DNA from: G963674505 sp964575975
GTDB taxonomy: Bacteria; Desulfobacterota; Desulfobacteria; Desulfobacterales; SKZT01
Assembly: GCA_964575975.1 (NCBI GenBank)
Contig: CAZNTU010000019.1
Span: forward strand, 1 to 44,599
Reading direction: 5' to 3'
DNA length: 44,599 bases
This document shows positions 5,882 through 14,807 of this stretch, piece after piece. The translations under genes were made by a program, and so were the position numbers. The notes beneath the pieces were generated by a model that searched no databases, was not told where the DNA came from, and was given only the letters and a program-made list of their open reading frames with translations. Position 1 is the stretch's first letter. Each line of letters starts with the position of its first letter.

Positions 5882-8320
5882 TTACATCAAAGGGCGGTTT
5901 TCGGCGTTCTCGACCTTTTGAGCCATGACCTCGAAGGGCATATCGTGGGTCTTGAACAAGGACTCGCCTTTTTCGGTGACCAGCGCGTGGGTCAGGACTT
6001 CGTCCATGTGCTCCGCCTCCACGATCTCCAACTGTTTCGCCACGCTGGGCGGTATGTCCTGAAGGTCCTTGCTGTTTTCTTTGGGAATGATGACCTTTTT
6101 TATTCCTCCCCTTTGGGCGGCCAGGAGTTTCTCCTTCAAACCGCCGATGGGGAGAACCCTTCCCCTGAGCGTGATTTCCCCGGTCATGGCTACGTCGCGG
6201 TATACCGGCCTTTTGGTCAGAGCCGAAACCAGCGACGTACACATGGTGATCCCCGCCGACGGGCCGTCCTTGGGAATGGCCCCCTCGGGAATGTGGATAT
6301 GAATGTCGCAATTCTTGTGGAACGTAGGATCGATCATCAGATGTTCGGCCCTGGACCGCACATAGCTCACGGCCGCCTGCGCCGACTCCTTCATGACATC
6401 GCCCAGTTTGCCCGTGACCTGCACGTCGCCCTTGCCGGGCATAATCAAGGTCTCGATCATCAAAAGCTCGCCTCCCACGTGCGTCCAAGCCAAACCCGTG
6501 ACGGTACCCACCTGGTTTTTTTCCTCGATCTGGCCGACTCTGAATCGGGGAGGCCCGAGATATTTGGCGATGCTGTTCGACGTCACCCGGAAGCTCTTTT
6601 CCTCGGGGTTTTTCATGAACTCCTTGGCAAGCTTGCGGCATACCGACGCGATTTCGCGCTCCAAGCTCCTGACGCCCGATTCTCGAGTGTATCTGTGAAT
6701 GATTTCCATGATGGAATTCTTGGAAAACTGAACGTCCTTTCCCTCGAGACCGTTCAATTTTACCTGCTTCGGCACGAGAAAATCCTTGGCGATATTGTAT
6801 TTTTCAAACTCGGTGTACCCGGGAAGCCGGATGATTTCCATGCGGTCCTGCAACGGCAACGGTATTTCGGGAAGCGTATTGGCCGTCGTGATGAACAAAA
6901 TGTCGGACAGGTCGTAGTCGCAATCCAGAAAGTGGTCGTTGAAGGCGTAATTCTGTTCCGGGTCGAGGACCTCGAGGAGCGCGGCCGAAGGGTCTCCCCG
7001 GAAATCCATGCTCATCTTGTCGACTTCGTCCAAACAAAAGACCGGATTGTTGTAACCGACCTTTTTCAAAGACTGAATGACTTTCCCCGGCATGGCCCCG
7101 ATGTAGGTCCTTCTGTGCCCTCTGATTTCGGCTTCGTCCCTCACTCCGCCCAACGAAAGGCGGACGAATTTGCGGCCGGTAGCGCGGGCCACGGATTTCG
7201 CCAGCGAGGTTTTGCCCACGCCGGGAGGCCCGACTAAACAGAGAATCGGTCCCCTGATCTTTTTGACCAAGGATTGCACCGCCAAGTACTCCAAGATTCT
7301 TTCCTTGGGCTTTTCCAGGCCGAAATGGTCTTCGTTCAAGATTTTTTCCGCCTCCTCGATATCGGTCCGGACCTTGCTGCGGTCGAACCAAGGCAGGCTG
7401 ATCAACCATTCTATGTAGTTTCGAACCACGGTGGCCTCGGCCGACATGGGAGTCATCAACTTGAGCTTTTTAAACTCCTGGCGCACTTTCCCGGCGGCTT
7501 CCTTGGACATTCGCTTCTTCTCGATGCGTTTTTCCAGTTCGTTGAGTTCGTCGGCCGCATCGTCGTCGGCGCCCATTTCCTTTTTGATGGCGCGCATCTG
7601 CTCGTTGAGATAGTAGTTGCGCTGGGTCTTTTCCATCTGGTCCTTGACGCGGCCCTTTATGCGCTTGTCCATCTGGAATATTTCGATTTCCATCTTGATC
7701 AGGCGCAGCAAAAAGGAAAGACGCTCCGAAAGCGACTGCGTTTCCAGGAGTTTTTGCTTGTCCTCCAGTTTGAACGAAAAGTGGGCCGAGACCGTGTCGG
7801 CGAGTTGCGACGGATTGGAAATAGCCGCGACGTTGCTCAAAAGATCTTTCGAGATGTTGGCGTTCAGTTTGGCGTATTCCTCGAACGAATCGTTTATCGC
7901 CCTTACGAGCGCCAAGTTTTCCGCCTCCGAAAGCTTTTCCTCCTCCACAGGTTCCAGTTCCACATGGAAAAATTTGTCGTTCGGGATAAACTGCTTGATG
8001 CGGGCTCTCCTCTTTCCCTCGACCAAGGCCTTGACGGTACCGTCGGGAAGGCGCAGCAGTTGAAGGACATTCCCCACAGTACCCATGGGGCTGATATCCT
8101 TTTCCTTGGGATTGTCGACGCCGGCGCTTTTCTGAGCAGCGAGAAAGATTCGTTTGTCCTTGTTCATGGCCTCCGTGAGCGCATTGACCGACCTAGTGCG
8201 CCCCACGAAGAGCGGGGCGACCATGTGCGGGAAAACGACTATGTCTCTCAAAGGCAGCAATGGAAGTTGCTCTTTCGAAGCGGATTCATCGTTTTTAAAC
8301 ATTTTGGGTATCTTGATCAT
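5882..8320 (-). CDS. lon: ATP-dependent Lon protease
   Basis: The 812-residue protein is a full-length LonA, the cytosolic AAA+ serine protease that degrades misfolded and regulatory proteins. In order it has the N-terminal LON substrate domain (about 18-215, starting LPLLPLRDIVVFPHMVAP), a helical linker, and the AAA+ module with Walker A GPPGVGKTS (about 363), Walker B VFCLDEVDK and sensor ITTANTLPEIP. The S16 protease domain has catalytic Ser about 688 in KDGPSAG and Lys about 731 in PIGGLKEK. The start codon is 22 bp after the clpX stop, with only a weak AAG-type ribosome binding site, so coupling to clpX is likely. It is the last protein gene of the tig-clpP-clpX-lon group. No heat-shock operator is visible directly upstream. 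Confidence 0.97.
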   Translation of the reverse strand: MIKIPKMFKNDESASKEQLPLLPLRDIVVFPHMVAPLFVGRTRSVNALTEAMNKDKRIFLAAQKSAGVDNPKEKDISPMGTVGNVLQLLRLPDGTVKALVEGKRRARIKQFIPNDKFFHVELEPVEEEKLSEAENLALVRAINDSFEEYAKLNANISKDLLSNVAAISNPSQLADTVSAHFSFKLEDKQKLLETQSLSERLSFLLRLIKMEIEIFQMDKRIKGRVKDQMEKTQRNYYLNEQMRAIKKEMGADDDAADELNELEKRIEKKRMSKEAAGKVRQEFKKLKLMTPMSAEATVVRNYIEWLISLPWFDRSKVRTDIEEAEKILNEDHFGLEKPKERILEYLAVQSLVKKIRGPILCLVGPPGVGKTSLAKSVARATGRKFVRLSLGGVRDEAEIRGHRRTYIGAMPGKVIQSLKKVGYNNPVFCLDEVDKMSMDFRGDPSAALLEVLDPEQNYAFNDHFLDCDYDLSDILFITTANTLPEIPLPLQDRMEIIRLPGYTEFEKYNIAKDFLVPKQVKLNGLEGKDVQFSKNSIMEIIHRYTRESGVRSLEREIASVCRKLAKEFMKNPEEKSFRVTSNSIAKYLGPPRFRVGQIEEKNQVGTVTGLAWTHVGGELLMIETLIMPGKGDVQVTGKLGDVMKESAQAAVSYVRSRAEHLMIDPTFHKNCDIHIHIPEGAIPKDGPSAGITMCTSLVSALTKRPVYRDVAMTGEITLRGRVLPIGGLKEKLLAAQRGGIKKVIIPKENSKDLQDIPPSVAKQLEIVEAEHMDEVLTHALVTEKGESLFKTHDMPFEVMAQKVENAENRPLM

Positions 8321-8342
8321 TTCTTAAAGGTAAAGGCTTGTC

Positions 8343-9587
8343 CTAAGCCTGTTTTTTAGTCTGTTCGTACAACAAAATAGGCTTTTCGCCTTTCAGGATC
8401 ACCTCTTCGCCGATAACGCACTCTTTCACGTTGTCGATCGAAGGGATTTCGTACATTACCTCGAGCATGCAGGCTTCCAGAATTGCCCGCAGCCCGCGCG
8501 CGCCGGATTTGCGTTTGATGGCCTCCTTGGCTATGGCCGACAAACCGGCGTCGGTGAACCTCAAGTTTACGCCCTCTATTTCGAACAATTTTTTAAATTG
8601 CTTGACCAGGGAGTTCTTGGGTTCCGCAAGGATTCGAATGAGGGAATCCTCGTTAAGTTCGTCCAGTGTGGCGATAACGGGCAGTCGGCCCAAAAATTCC
8701 GGGATCAGGCCGAATTTTATAAGATCTTCGGGCTGAACGAACTTCAGAATATCGCCCACGTTCTTTTCTTCCTTTTTATATATCTTCGCGCCGTAGCCCA
8801 TGACTTTGGAGCCCATGCGGCGCTCGATGATCTGCTGCAATCCGGTAAACGTGCCGCCGCATATGAACAGGATATTGGAGGTGTCCACTTTCACGAAATC
8901 CTGCTGCGGGTGCTTTCTACCGCCCTTGGGCGGTACGCTCGCGGTGGTTCCCTCGATTATTTTCAGGAGGGCTTGCTGAACCCCCTCCCCGGAAACGTCG
9001 CGGGTAATGGAGGGGTTGTCCGACTTGCTGGCGATCTTGTCGATTTCGTCGATGTACACGATACCCCTTTTAGCCTTCTCCACGTCGTAGTCGGCGTTTT
9101 GCAGCAGCGCCAGGATAATGTTCTCGACATCCTCCCCGACGTAGCCGGCTTCGGTCAGGCTGGTGGCGTCGGCGATGGTGAACGGCACGTTCAGGAATCT
9201 GGCGAGCGTCTGCGCCAGAAGCGTCTTGCCGCTTCCGGTGGGCCCGATGAGCAGGATGTTGCTTTTCTGGATTTCCACGTCGCCCGGATTCAACGAGGAA
9301 TCAAGGCGCTTGTAGTGGTTGTGGACCGCGACCGACAATATTTTCTTCGCCAAGTCCTGTTCGATGACGTAATCGTCCAAAAGCGCCTTGATCTTCTTGG
9401 GAACGAGTTCGTGTTGAAAAGCGCCGTGGTTTTTTTCGCCTTCTTCTTCGATTATTTCACCGCAAAGCTGGATGCATTCGTCGCAAATGTACACAGCCGG
9501 ACCGGCTATCAACTTTTTGACCTCCGTCTGGTTCTTTCCGCAAAAAGAGCAGAAGAGGTTGTCGCTTCCGTCGCCTTTTTTCGACAT
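8343..9587 (-). CDS. clpX: ATP-dependent Clp protease ATP-binding subunit ClpX
   Basis: The 414-residue protein is the unfoldase that feeds substrates to ClpP. The N-terminal C4 zinc domain has Cys13, Cys16, Cys35 and Cys38. Walker A GPTGSGKT is at 115-122, pore loop GYVGED is near 148, and Walker B VYIDEIDK is near 178. The sensor and arginine-finger regions are intact, including EFLGRLPVIA. The ClpP-docking loop position, usually IGF, reads MGY (KVMGYGAKIY), a mild variation. It starts 1 bp after the clpP stop, so the two are probably translated together. Confidence 0.97.
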   Translation of the reverse strand: MSKKGDGSDNLFCSFCGKNQTEVKKLIAGPAVYICDECIQLCGEIIEEEGEKNHGAFQHELVPKKIKALLDDYVIEQDLAKKILSVAVHNHYKRLDSSLNPGDVEIQKSNILLIGPTGSGKTLLAQTLARFLNVPFTIADATSLTEAGYVGEDVENIILALLQNADYDVEKAKRGIVYIDEIDKIASKSDNPSITRDVSGEGVQQALLKIIEGTTASVPPKGGRKHPQQDFVKVDTSNILFICGGTFTGLQQIIERRMGSKVMGYGAKIYKKEEKNVGDILKFVQPEDLIKFGLIPEFLGRLPVIATLDELNEDSLIRILAEPKNSLVKQFKKLFEIEGVNLRFTDAGLSAIAKEAIKRKSGARGLRAILEACMLEVMYEIPSIDNVKECVIGEEVILKGEKPILLYEQTKKQA

Positions 9588-9588
9588 T

Positions 9589-10203
9589 TTAGGCCTCCGT
9601 TTTTTCCAATCTATCGAGATCGTCCCTATTGGTTATTACATGATCCACGATCCCGTATTCCTTGGCCTCAAGCCCGGACATAAAAAAGTCTCGATCCGTG
9701 TCCATCTGGATCCGATCCATATCCTTGCCCGTATGATCAACCAGAATACGGTTGAGTGTTTCTTTCATGCGTAAAATTTCCTTGGCCTGGATGGCGATAT
9801 CCGAGGCTTGTCCCTGGAATCCGCCCATGGGTTGATGGATTAGGATCCGCGCGTGCGGGAGGGAGTAGCGTTTTCCATGCGTCCCGGCGGCCAGGAGCAC
9901 CGCTCCCATGCTTGCGGCCTGTCCAATGCATACGGTGGTTACGTCCGGCTTAATGTACTGCATGGTGTCGTAGACGGCAAGTCCGGCTGTGACGACGCCT
10001 CCGGGAGAATTGATGTAAAAGTTGATGTCCTTTTCGGGGTCGTCGGACTCCAAGAACAAGAACTGCGCGATCAAAAGGTTGGCAACCTCGTCGTTGATCG
10101 GTGTTCCCAGAAATACAATTCTGTCCTTCAAAAGCCTCGAATAGATATCGTAGGCTCTTTCGCCCCGGCTGGATTGTTCGATGACCATCGGAATTAACGC
10201 CAC
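9589..10203 (-). CDS. clpP: ATP-dependent Clp protease proteolytic subunit ClpP
   Basis: The 204-residue protein is of usual length. The catalytic triad is Ser98 in IGQAASMGA, His123 in ARILIHQPMGG and Asp172 in DTDRDFFMS. The N-terminus carries MALIPMVIEQSSRGERAYDI, the usual ClpP start whose few first residues are removed by autoprocessing. An AAGGAGG-type site (as TACCTCCTT on the plus strand) lies just upstream. It is 124 bp downstream of tig, so it could have its own promoter in that gap, though I see no clear one. Confidence 0.97.
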   Translation of the reverse strand: MALIPMVIEQSSRGERAYDIYSRLLKDRIVFLGTPINDEVANLLIAQFLFLESDDPEKDINFYINSPGGVVTAGLAVYDTMQYIKPDVTTVCIGQAASMGAVLLAAGTHGKRYSLPHARILIHQPMGGFQGQASDIAIQAKEILRMKETLNRILVDHTGKDMDRIQMDTDRDFFMSGLEAKEYGIVDHVITNRDDLDRLEKTEA

Positions 10204-10327
10204 TATTACCTCCTTATTACTGAATTTAGTTTATTTGCCGCCTGTTTGACTTGGGAATTCCAGACCTTTCCGCAGAAGAACCCATAATACCGATCCGCAA
10301 TCATTTCAATACTATATCACAGGATTT

Positions 10328-11659
10328 CTATTCTTCTCCGCTTCCTTCCCGACTCGGTTCCTCGTCCGGTTCCTTCTCAATAATTGAGCTATTATCAATA
10401 ATAAGGTTGATGGCTTTTTTTTCAAGAAGAACCTGTTTAAAAAAGTTCAGGTGCTCCGGATTCGTCTCGTAGAACTTTTTCATGACCTGCGCGGGCTGTT
10501 TATAGACGTTGGCCATTTCCTCGAAACCCTTTTCCATCTCCTCGCCGGTCAATTCCAGTTTTTCTTGCGCGATGATTTTGTTGAGCAAAAGCTGTCGTCT
10601 GACCTGCTTTTCGGCGGTATCCCTGTGTTTCTCCTTAAGCGACTCCCGCGTGAATCCAAGCTCTTCCATTGTCTTGTTATGCGCTTCCACGTTCTTTTCG
10701 ATATCGGAAACTATGTGGTCAAGCTCGAGATCGATCATGATTTCGGGAATTTCGAACTCCTGCTTCGCCAGAAGGGCTTTGAAAATCTGCTCGTTGAGTT
10801 CCTGCTCGATACGTTTGTCGTAGCCCTCCTTCAAATTCTGCCTGATATTGTTTTTCAAATCTTCCAAGGATTCGAAAGGTCCCAGTTTCTTGGCGAATTC
10901 GTCGTCCATTGCATGCATTTTTTCCTCTCGAATCTCTTTGAGAGAAACGTCGAAGACGATCTCGGCTCCCGCGAGATTCGCATGGGGATGGTTTTCCGGA
11001 AACTTCACAGCGATTTTTTTCGATTCGCCTTTTTTCATGCCGACGATTTGGTCGTCCAAATCCTTGTGGATGACGCCCGCGCCGATTTTCAGGGTGTAGT
11101 TTTCCGTTTTCGGAATATCCGCAGCCGGTTTGTCGTTCCGATAGGCCTCGTAGTCGATGACCGCGAAATCCGACGCTTGGACGGGGCGATCCTCGGTCAC
11201 GGTCACTTTATCCGTCATTGTCTTTTGAATGATTCCAAGTTGGGCGTCGATTTCTTCGTCGCCAGCCTTGTAGTTGATGCGGACCAGCTCCAAGCCTTTG
11301 TAGTCCAAATCTTGGAGTTGCGGGCTGATTTCGATGGTGGCGTCGAACTTGTACGACGCTTTCTCTTCCAATTGGGGAGGATCGACGACTGGCATTCCCA
11401 AAGGCTGGAGGTTGGTTTCCGCGAACGCGTCTATCAGAGACTGCTGGAGCAATTTTTGGGAAACGTCCGCCATGACGGATTTCTTATAGTGCCTTTCCAA
11501 AACGGAACGCGGGACCTTCCCTGGCCTGAATCCTTTGATCTTCGCGGTTTTTCTCAATTCGTTGTAAGCCTGGTCCAGTTCGCGGGCAACGTCTTCCGCA
11601 GGGACTTCGATGTGCATCACTTTTTTGACGCTGCTAAGGTCTTCGACGCTGACTTGCAT
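10328..11659 (-). CDS. tig: Trigger factor, ribosome-associated chaperone
   Basis: The 443-residue protein binds the ribosome exit tunnel and assists folding of nascent chains. The N-terminal domain carries the ribosome-docking motif GFRPGKVP (43-50). A FKBP-like peptidyl-prolyl isomerase domain follows at about 160-245 (SDFAVIDYEAY and VGMKKGESKKI). The helical C-terminal chaperone arms run to about 425 and the tail is acidic. An AAAGGAA site precedes the ATG. The gene heads the tig-clpP-clpX-lon cluster and lies 75 bp downstream of tRNA-Leu on the same strand. Confidence 0.96.
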   Translation of the reverse strand: MQVSVEDLSSVKKVMHIEVPAEDVARELDQAYNELRKTAKIKGFRPGKVPRSVLERHYKKSVMADVSQKLLQQSLIDAFAETNLQPLGMPVVDPPQLEEKASYKFDATIEISPQLQDLDYKGLELVRINYKAGDEEIDAQLGIIQKTMTDKVTVTEDRPVQASDFAVIDYEAYRNDKPAADIPKTENYTLKIGAGVIHKDLDDQIVGMKKGESKKIAVKFPENHPHANLAGAEIVFDVSLKEIREEKMHAMDDEFAKKLGPFESLEDLKNNIRQNLKEGYDKRIEQELNEQIFKALLAKQEFEIPEIMIDLELDHIVSDIEKNVEAHNKTMEELGFTRESLKEKHRDTAEKQVRRQLLLNKIIAQEKLELTGEEMEKGFEEMANVYKQPAQVMKKFYETNPEHLNFFKQVLLEKKAINLIIDNSSIIEKEPDEEPSREGSGEE

Positions 11660-11734
11660 GATATTCCTTTCTAAAGTTGGAAATTAAAATTGCGCTGTCT
11701 ATGAATATAAATATGATTTTTTGGCAATTAGGAT

Positions 11735-11821
<87 letters not shown>

Positions 11822-12350
11822 ACTGAGGTCTGATGGATGGGCAACGGCACAACAAACCGACCCGAATAGTCGGTCCTTGTTTCATGTTCCTCCCGTAACC
11901 CGTCACTGCTTGACAAAACCTAAATATTCGTTAAATCATACCTTGAATATAGAAACTAACGTCAATAAAATTGTTTAAATTAATATTATAATATAGGTGT
12001 GTCAAGAAAAATTGGGAAAGGAACATGCCATTCCAATCGGACGAATTCCGAGTCGGTTTCGACAACGGCTCTTCCTTTGATCGTCGAGATGTGGTTTATC
12101 ATAAGTGACTTCTACTGCGCAACGGTGTTTTCCCGGACCGTCGACAAGACGGTCGGCGGCGGTTCGGGATGGCGGAAAGGACAAAAGGACCGAAATATCG
12201 TCCGGAACCCTTTGTCGGGCCCGCAATACCTTCAGGAAATTTCCACGATTGCCGCCCGTGCGACCGACGTTTTTTCGGAAAAGGCGCTGTGGCATCGATT
12301 TGGACTTGCGCGCGACGTCGATAAATGGTACAGCGACTCGGAAGAAAATT
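11822..12350. other. Divergent intergenic region between tRNA-Leu and tRNA-Pro
   Basis: No gene is convincing in these 529 bp. The section 11920-12005 is strikingly AT-rich and holds promoter-like elements for the minus strand: TTGACA at 12000-12005 followed by TATTAA/TATAAT-like blocks, and TTGACG at 11959-11964 followed after 19 bp by TATGAT. These probably start the tRNA-Leu-tig transcript, but no pair has ideal spacing. The right part is GC-richer. It contains TTGGAC (12300-12305), 16 bp and TAAATG (12322-12327) ahead of tRNA-Pro, a weak plus-strand promoter candidate. Confidence 0.45.
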
Positions 12351-12846
<496 letters not shown>

Positions 12847-13761
12847 TCATGGCGAGGAGTGGGTCGGTTCTTCGTTGGGTTCGTTTTTTATCAACGCATC
12901 TATGATTTGGGGGATGTATTCGTCGGCCTTGCTCGCGTGAAATCTGCACGAGGCCGCTCCCTTGTGGCCTCCGCCCTCGAACCTGGTCAGAAGCTTGCCG
13001 GCGTTTACCTTGCAGTTCTTGTTGAAAATGCTGTGCCCCACACTGACGGCAACCATGTTCTTATCGTTTTCCGCGTAGCGGATTTTCGCGTGGACCGCAG
13101 TCTGCTTGAACATGGAATACACCAGAAAACGGTTTCCGATCGGGGACTGCCCCAGTTCCCTGAAGTCGGTTATGGCCACCTGTCCCTCCACTCTGGTGTA
13201 TTCCTTTAAAAGCTCCTTGTACTCCTTGTTGCGCTCGACGGCCTGGTCGCATCGAGTTTTCACTTCGGGGTCTTGCAGGATTCGGCTAATGTCGAACTTG
13301 CTGATCAGATAAATCAAGTGGTTCCAGTAGGATTCGTCGTTTTTTTCTCTGTTCAGTATGGTCATCGAAAGAAGCACGTACGGATATTTTTCCGGGTGGA
13401 GAACTTCGTCCATGCTCAGGTTCGCCGAATCGATCTTGTCCGTCTGTGCTACGAGTTCGGTGAAATCCCTGCTGAACTTTCCTTCGTAATATTCGTAGAT
13501 GAGCCCTGCGGCCGACGGGGCGATTCTGTAGGAGCCTTTAAAGGGCCTGACAACCTCGTTGGTGCAATGGTGATCGAACCACATGGAGCAGTTTGGATTG
13601 TAGGGAAGATTTGCCAGAATGTCCCCGTCGTTTATTTCCACCTGGCCTTTTTGGATTTCGCTCGGCTCCACCCATTTGACCGGAGCGGTGATGGTTTCCG
13701 CGTCGAACAGAAGGACCGCGCAAACCACGCCGTCGAAGTCAGGCCGTGTAACTATTCGCAT
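12847..13761 (-). CDS. DHH-family phosphoesterase (exopolyphosphatase-like)
   Basis: The 304-residue cytosolic protein carries the DHH catalytic core: an N-terminal Asp motif RPDFDGVVC (Asp8, Asp10) and DHH at 63-65 (MWFDHHCTN). The C-terminal DHHA1 substrate-binding domain has GGGHKGAASC (about 271-280). Family members hydrolyse phosphodiester or phosphoanhydride bonds in nano-RNA, cyclic dinucleotides, pAp or polyphosphate; the exact substrate cannot be read from sequence. Start ATG at 13759-13761 follows AAAGGGGTG. It is monocistronic, with its own promoter at 13898-13926. Confidence 0.88.
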   Translation of the reverse strand: MRIVTRPDFDGVVCAVLLFDAETITAPVKWVEPSEIQKGQVEINDGDILANLPYNPNCSMWFDHHCTNEVVRPFKGSYRIAPSAAGLIYEYYEGKFSRDFTELVAQTDKIDSANLSMDEVLHPEKYPYVLLSMTILNREKNDESYWNHLIYLISKFDISRILQDPEVKTRCDQAVERNKEYKELLKEYTRVEGQVAITDFRELGQSPIGNRFLVYSMFKQTAVHAKIRYAENDKNMVAVSVGHSIFNKNCKVNAGKLLTRFEGGGHKGAASCRFHASKADEYIPQIIDALIKNEPNEEPTHSSP

Positions 13762-14150
13762 CGAAACACCCCTTTCAAACAGCGCCGTTTTTTGTCTTAA
13801 AAGTTTCGGTCGATTTTAAGACAAGTCGTTAATTTCCTTTTTTTTCAGTTTCGCATTCACAAAAATAGAAAAGTCTGAAAACAAATAAAAAGGGTGGAGT
13901 ATATTCCTGCGATATTATTGTGTCAATATCTCAGTTGCCGGTTTCGGGATTTTTTTTAGGAATTGAGACCCGTAAAAAACGAAACAGATTGCGGGGAAGG
14001 CACGGCCGGACGGGGAAGAATCCGCCGACCGAATCGACGCTGTCGAGTAGTTCGCGTCGCATGATTCCCCCCTGGCCGGAAAAACGAAAAATATTTTTTC
14101 CACCCTCTGGATTGATTGTTTTGAAGGAGGAATGCGATAGCGGAAAGGAA
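13762..14150. other. Intergenic region containing the DHH gene promoter
   Basis: No gene is visible in these 389 bp. The first part is the roughly 130-bp leader of the DHH transcript. The remainder, to the 3' end of the small gene at 14151, is AT-rich with several A and T runs but no clean terminator stem. Confidence 0.45.
13898..13926 (-). promoter_or_regulatory. Sigma-70-type promoter for the DHH phosphoesterase gene
   Basis: On the minus strand a perfect -35 TTGACA (13921-13926), a 17-bp spacer and a -10 TATACT (13898-13903, 5 of 6) give a near-consensus promoter. The predicted start is near 13891, which leaves an unusually long leader of about 130 bases before the ATG. Confidence 0.75.
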
Positions 14151-14390
14151 TTAGTTGAAGACGCTTTCTCTTTGCGCAGCCGGATTTTTTATGGGAAATA
14201 CCGCGTTAACCATCGCAACCCCTTTTTTCGAGGCCAAGGCTCTTCTCCTTAGGACAAGAAGCTGATCCAAAAGACGGTCTCTTTTGTCGAGGTGCAGAAC
14301 GCACTCGTTATCCGAGGGGTTCAGGTACTTTGGTTCGACCAATAGCTCTACCATTTCGTAGAGTACATCTTCAGGTATTTTTACATCCAT
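14151..14390 (-). CDS. Small hypothetical protein with strong ribosome binding site
   Basis: The 79-residue protein is of unknown family. The reason to call it is the AAAGGAGGTG 7 bases before its ATG, one of the best ribosome binding sites in the window. It starts MDVKIPEDVLYEMVELLVEP, is helical with charged residues, and has a central LHLDKRDRLLDQLLVLRRRA segment. There is no signal peptide or cysteine pair. It lies alone on the minus strand between the DHH promoter and the divergent nucleotidase operon. Confidence 0.55.
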   Translation of the reverse strand: MDVKIPEDVLYEMVELLVEPKYLNPSDNECVLHLDKRDRLLDQLLVLRRRALASKKGVAMVNAVFPIKNPAAQRESVFN

Positions 14391-14807
14391 GGGAATTCCA
14401 CCTCCTTTGCGTGTAGCGCATCCAGATTGTTATTGCCGACATTGGCGATTCGCATTGACCATATAGACCGTACATACCTACCATGGCATACCGGAATATA
14501 CAAGCGCTTTTTGGGAATTTTTTTCGCATTTGCAAAAAAACGCGATAAAAACATGATCGGAACACACGCAAGTATCTGTAAAATCAAGGCGAAATCGATT
14601 TTTCGCAAGGGCTTTCATCCTTTGGCAGTAAATTGGCTTTGAACCAGTCCGAACCGCATGTCTCTTTTATTCAAGGATGGCAAGATCGCAAACAAAATGG
14701 TAAAAGGAAAGGGATCAACTTATGCGAAATTCGGAAAAAGACCGTCGCGCATTCGCTGGCGGAGACCGGAACCCATATTCACCCTGTAGATCGAAGGAGT
14801 GCAAGCA
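14391..14807. other. Divergent intergenic region upstream of the nucleotidase operon
   Basis: This 417-bp region is AT-rich and must hold the promoters for the small minus-strand gene and for the operon starting at 14808. I found no confident -35/-10 pair. A 29-codon frame (14722-14811), preceded by AAAAGGAAAGGG, ends in an ATGA overlap with the nucleotidase start. It could be a leader peptide but has no recognisable regulatory features. Confidence 0.4.
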
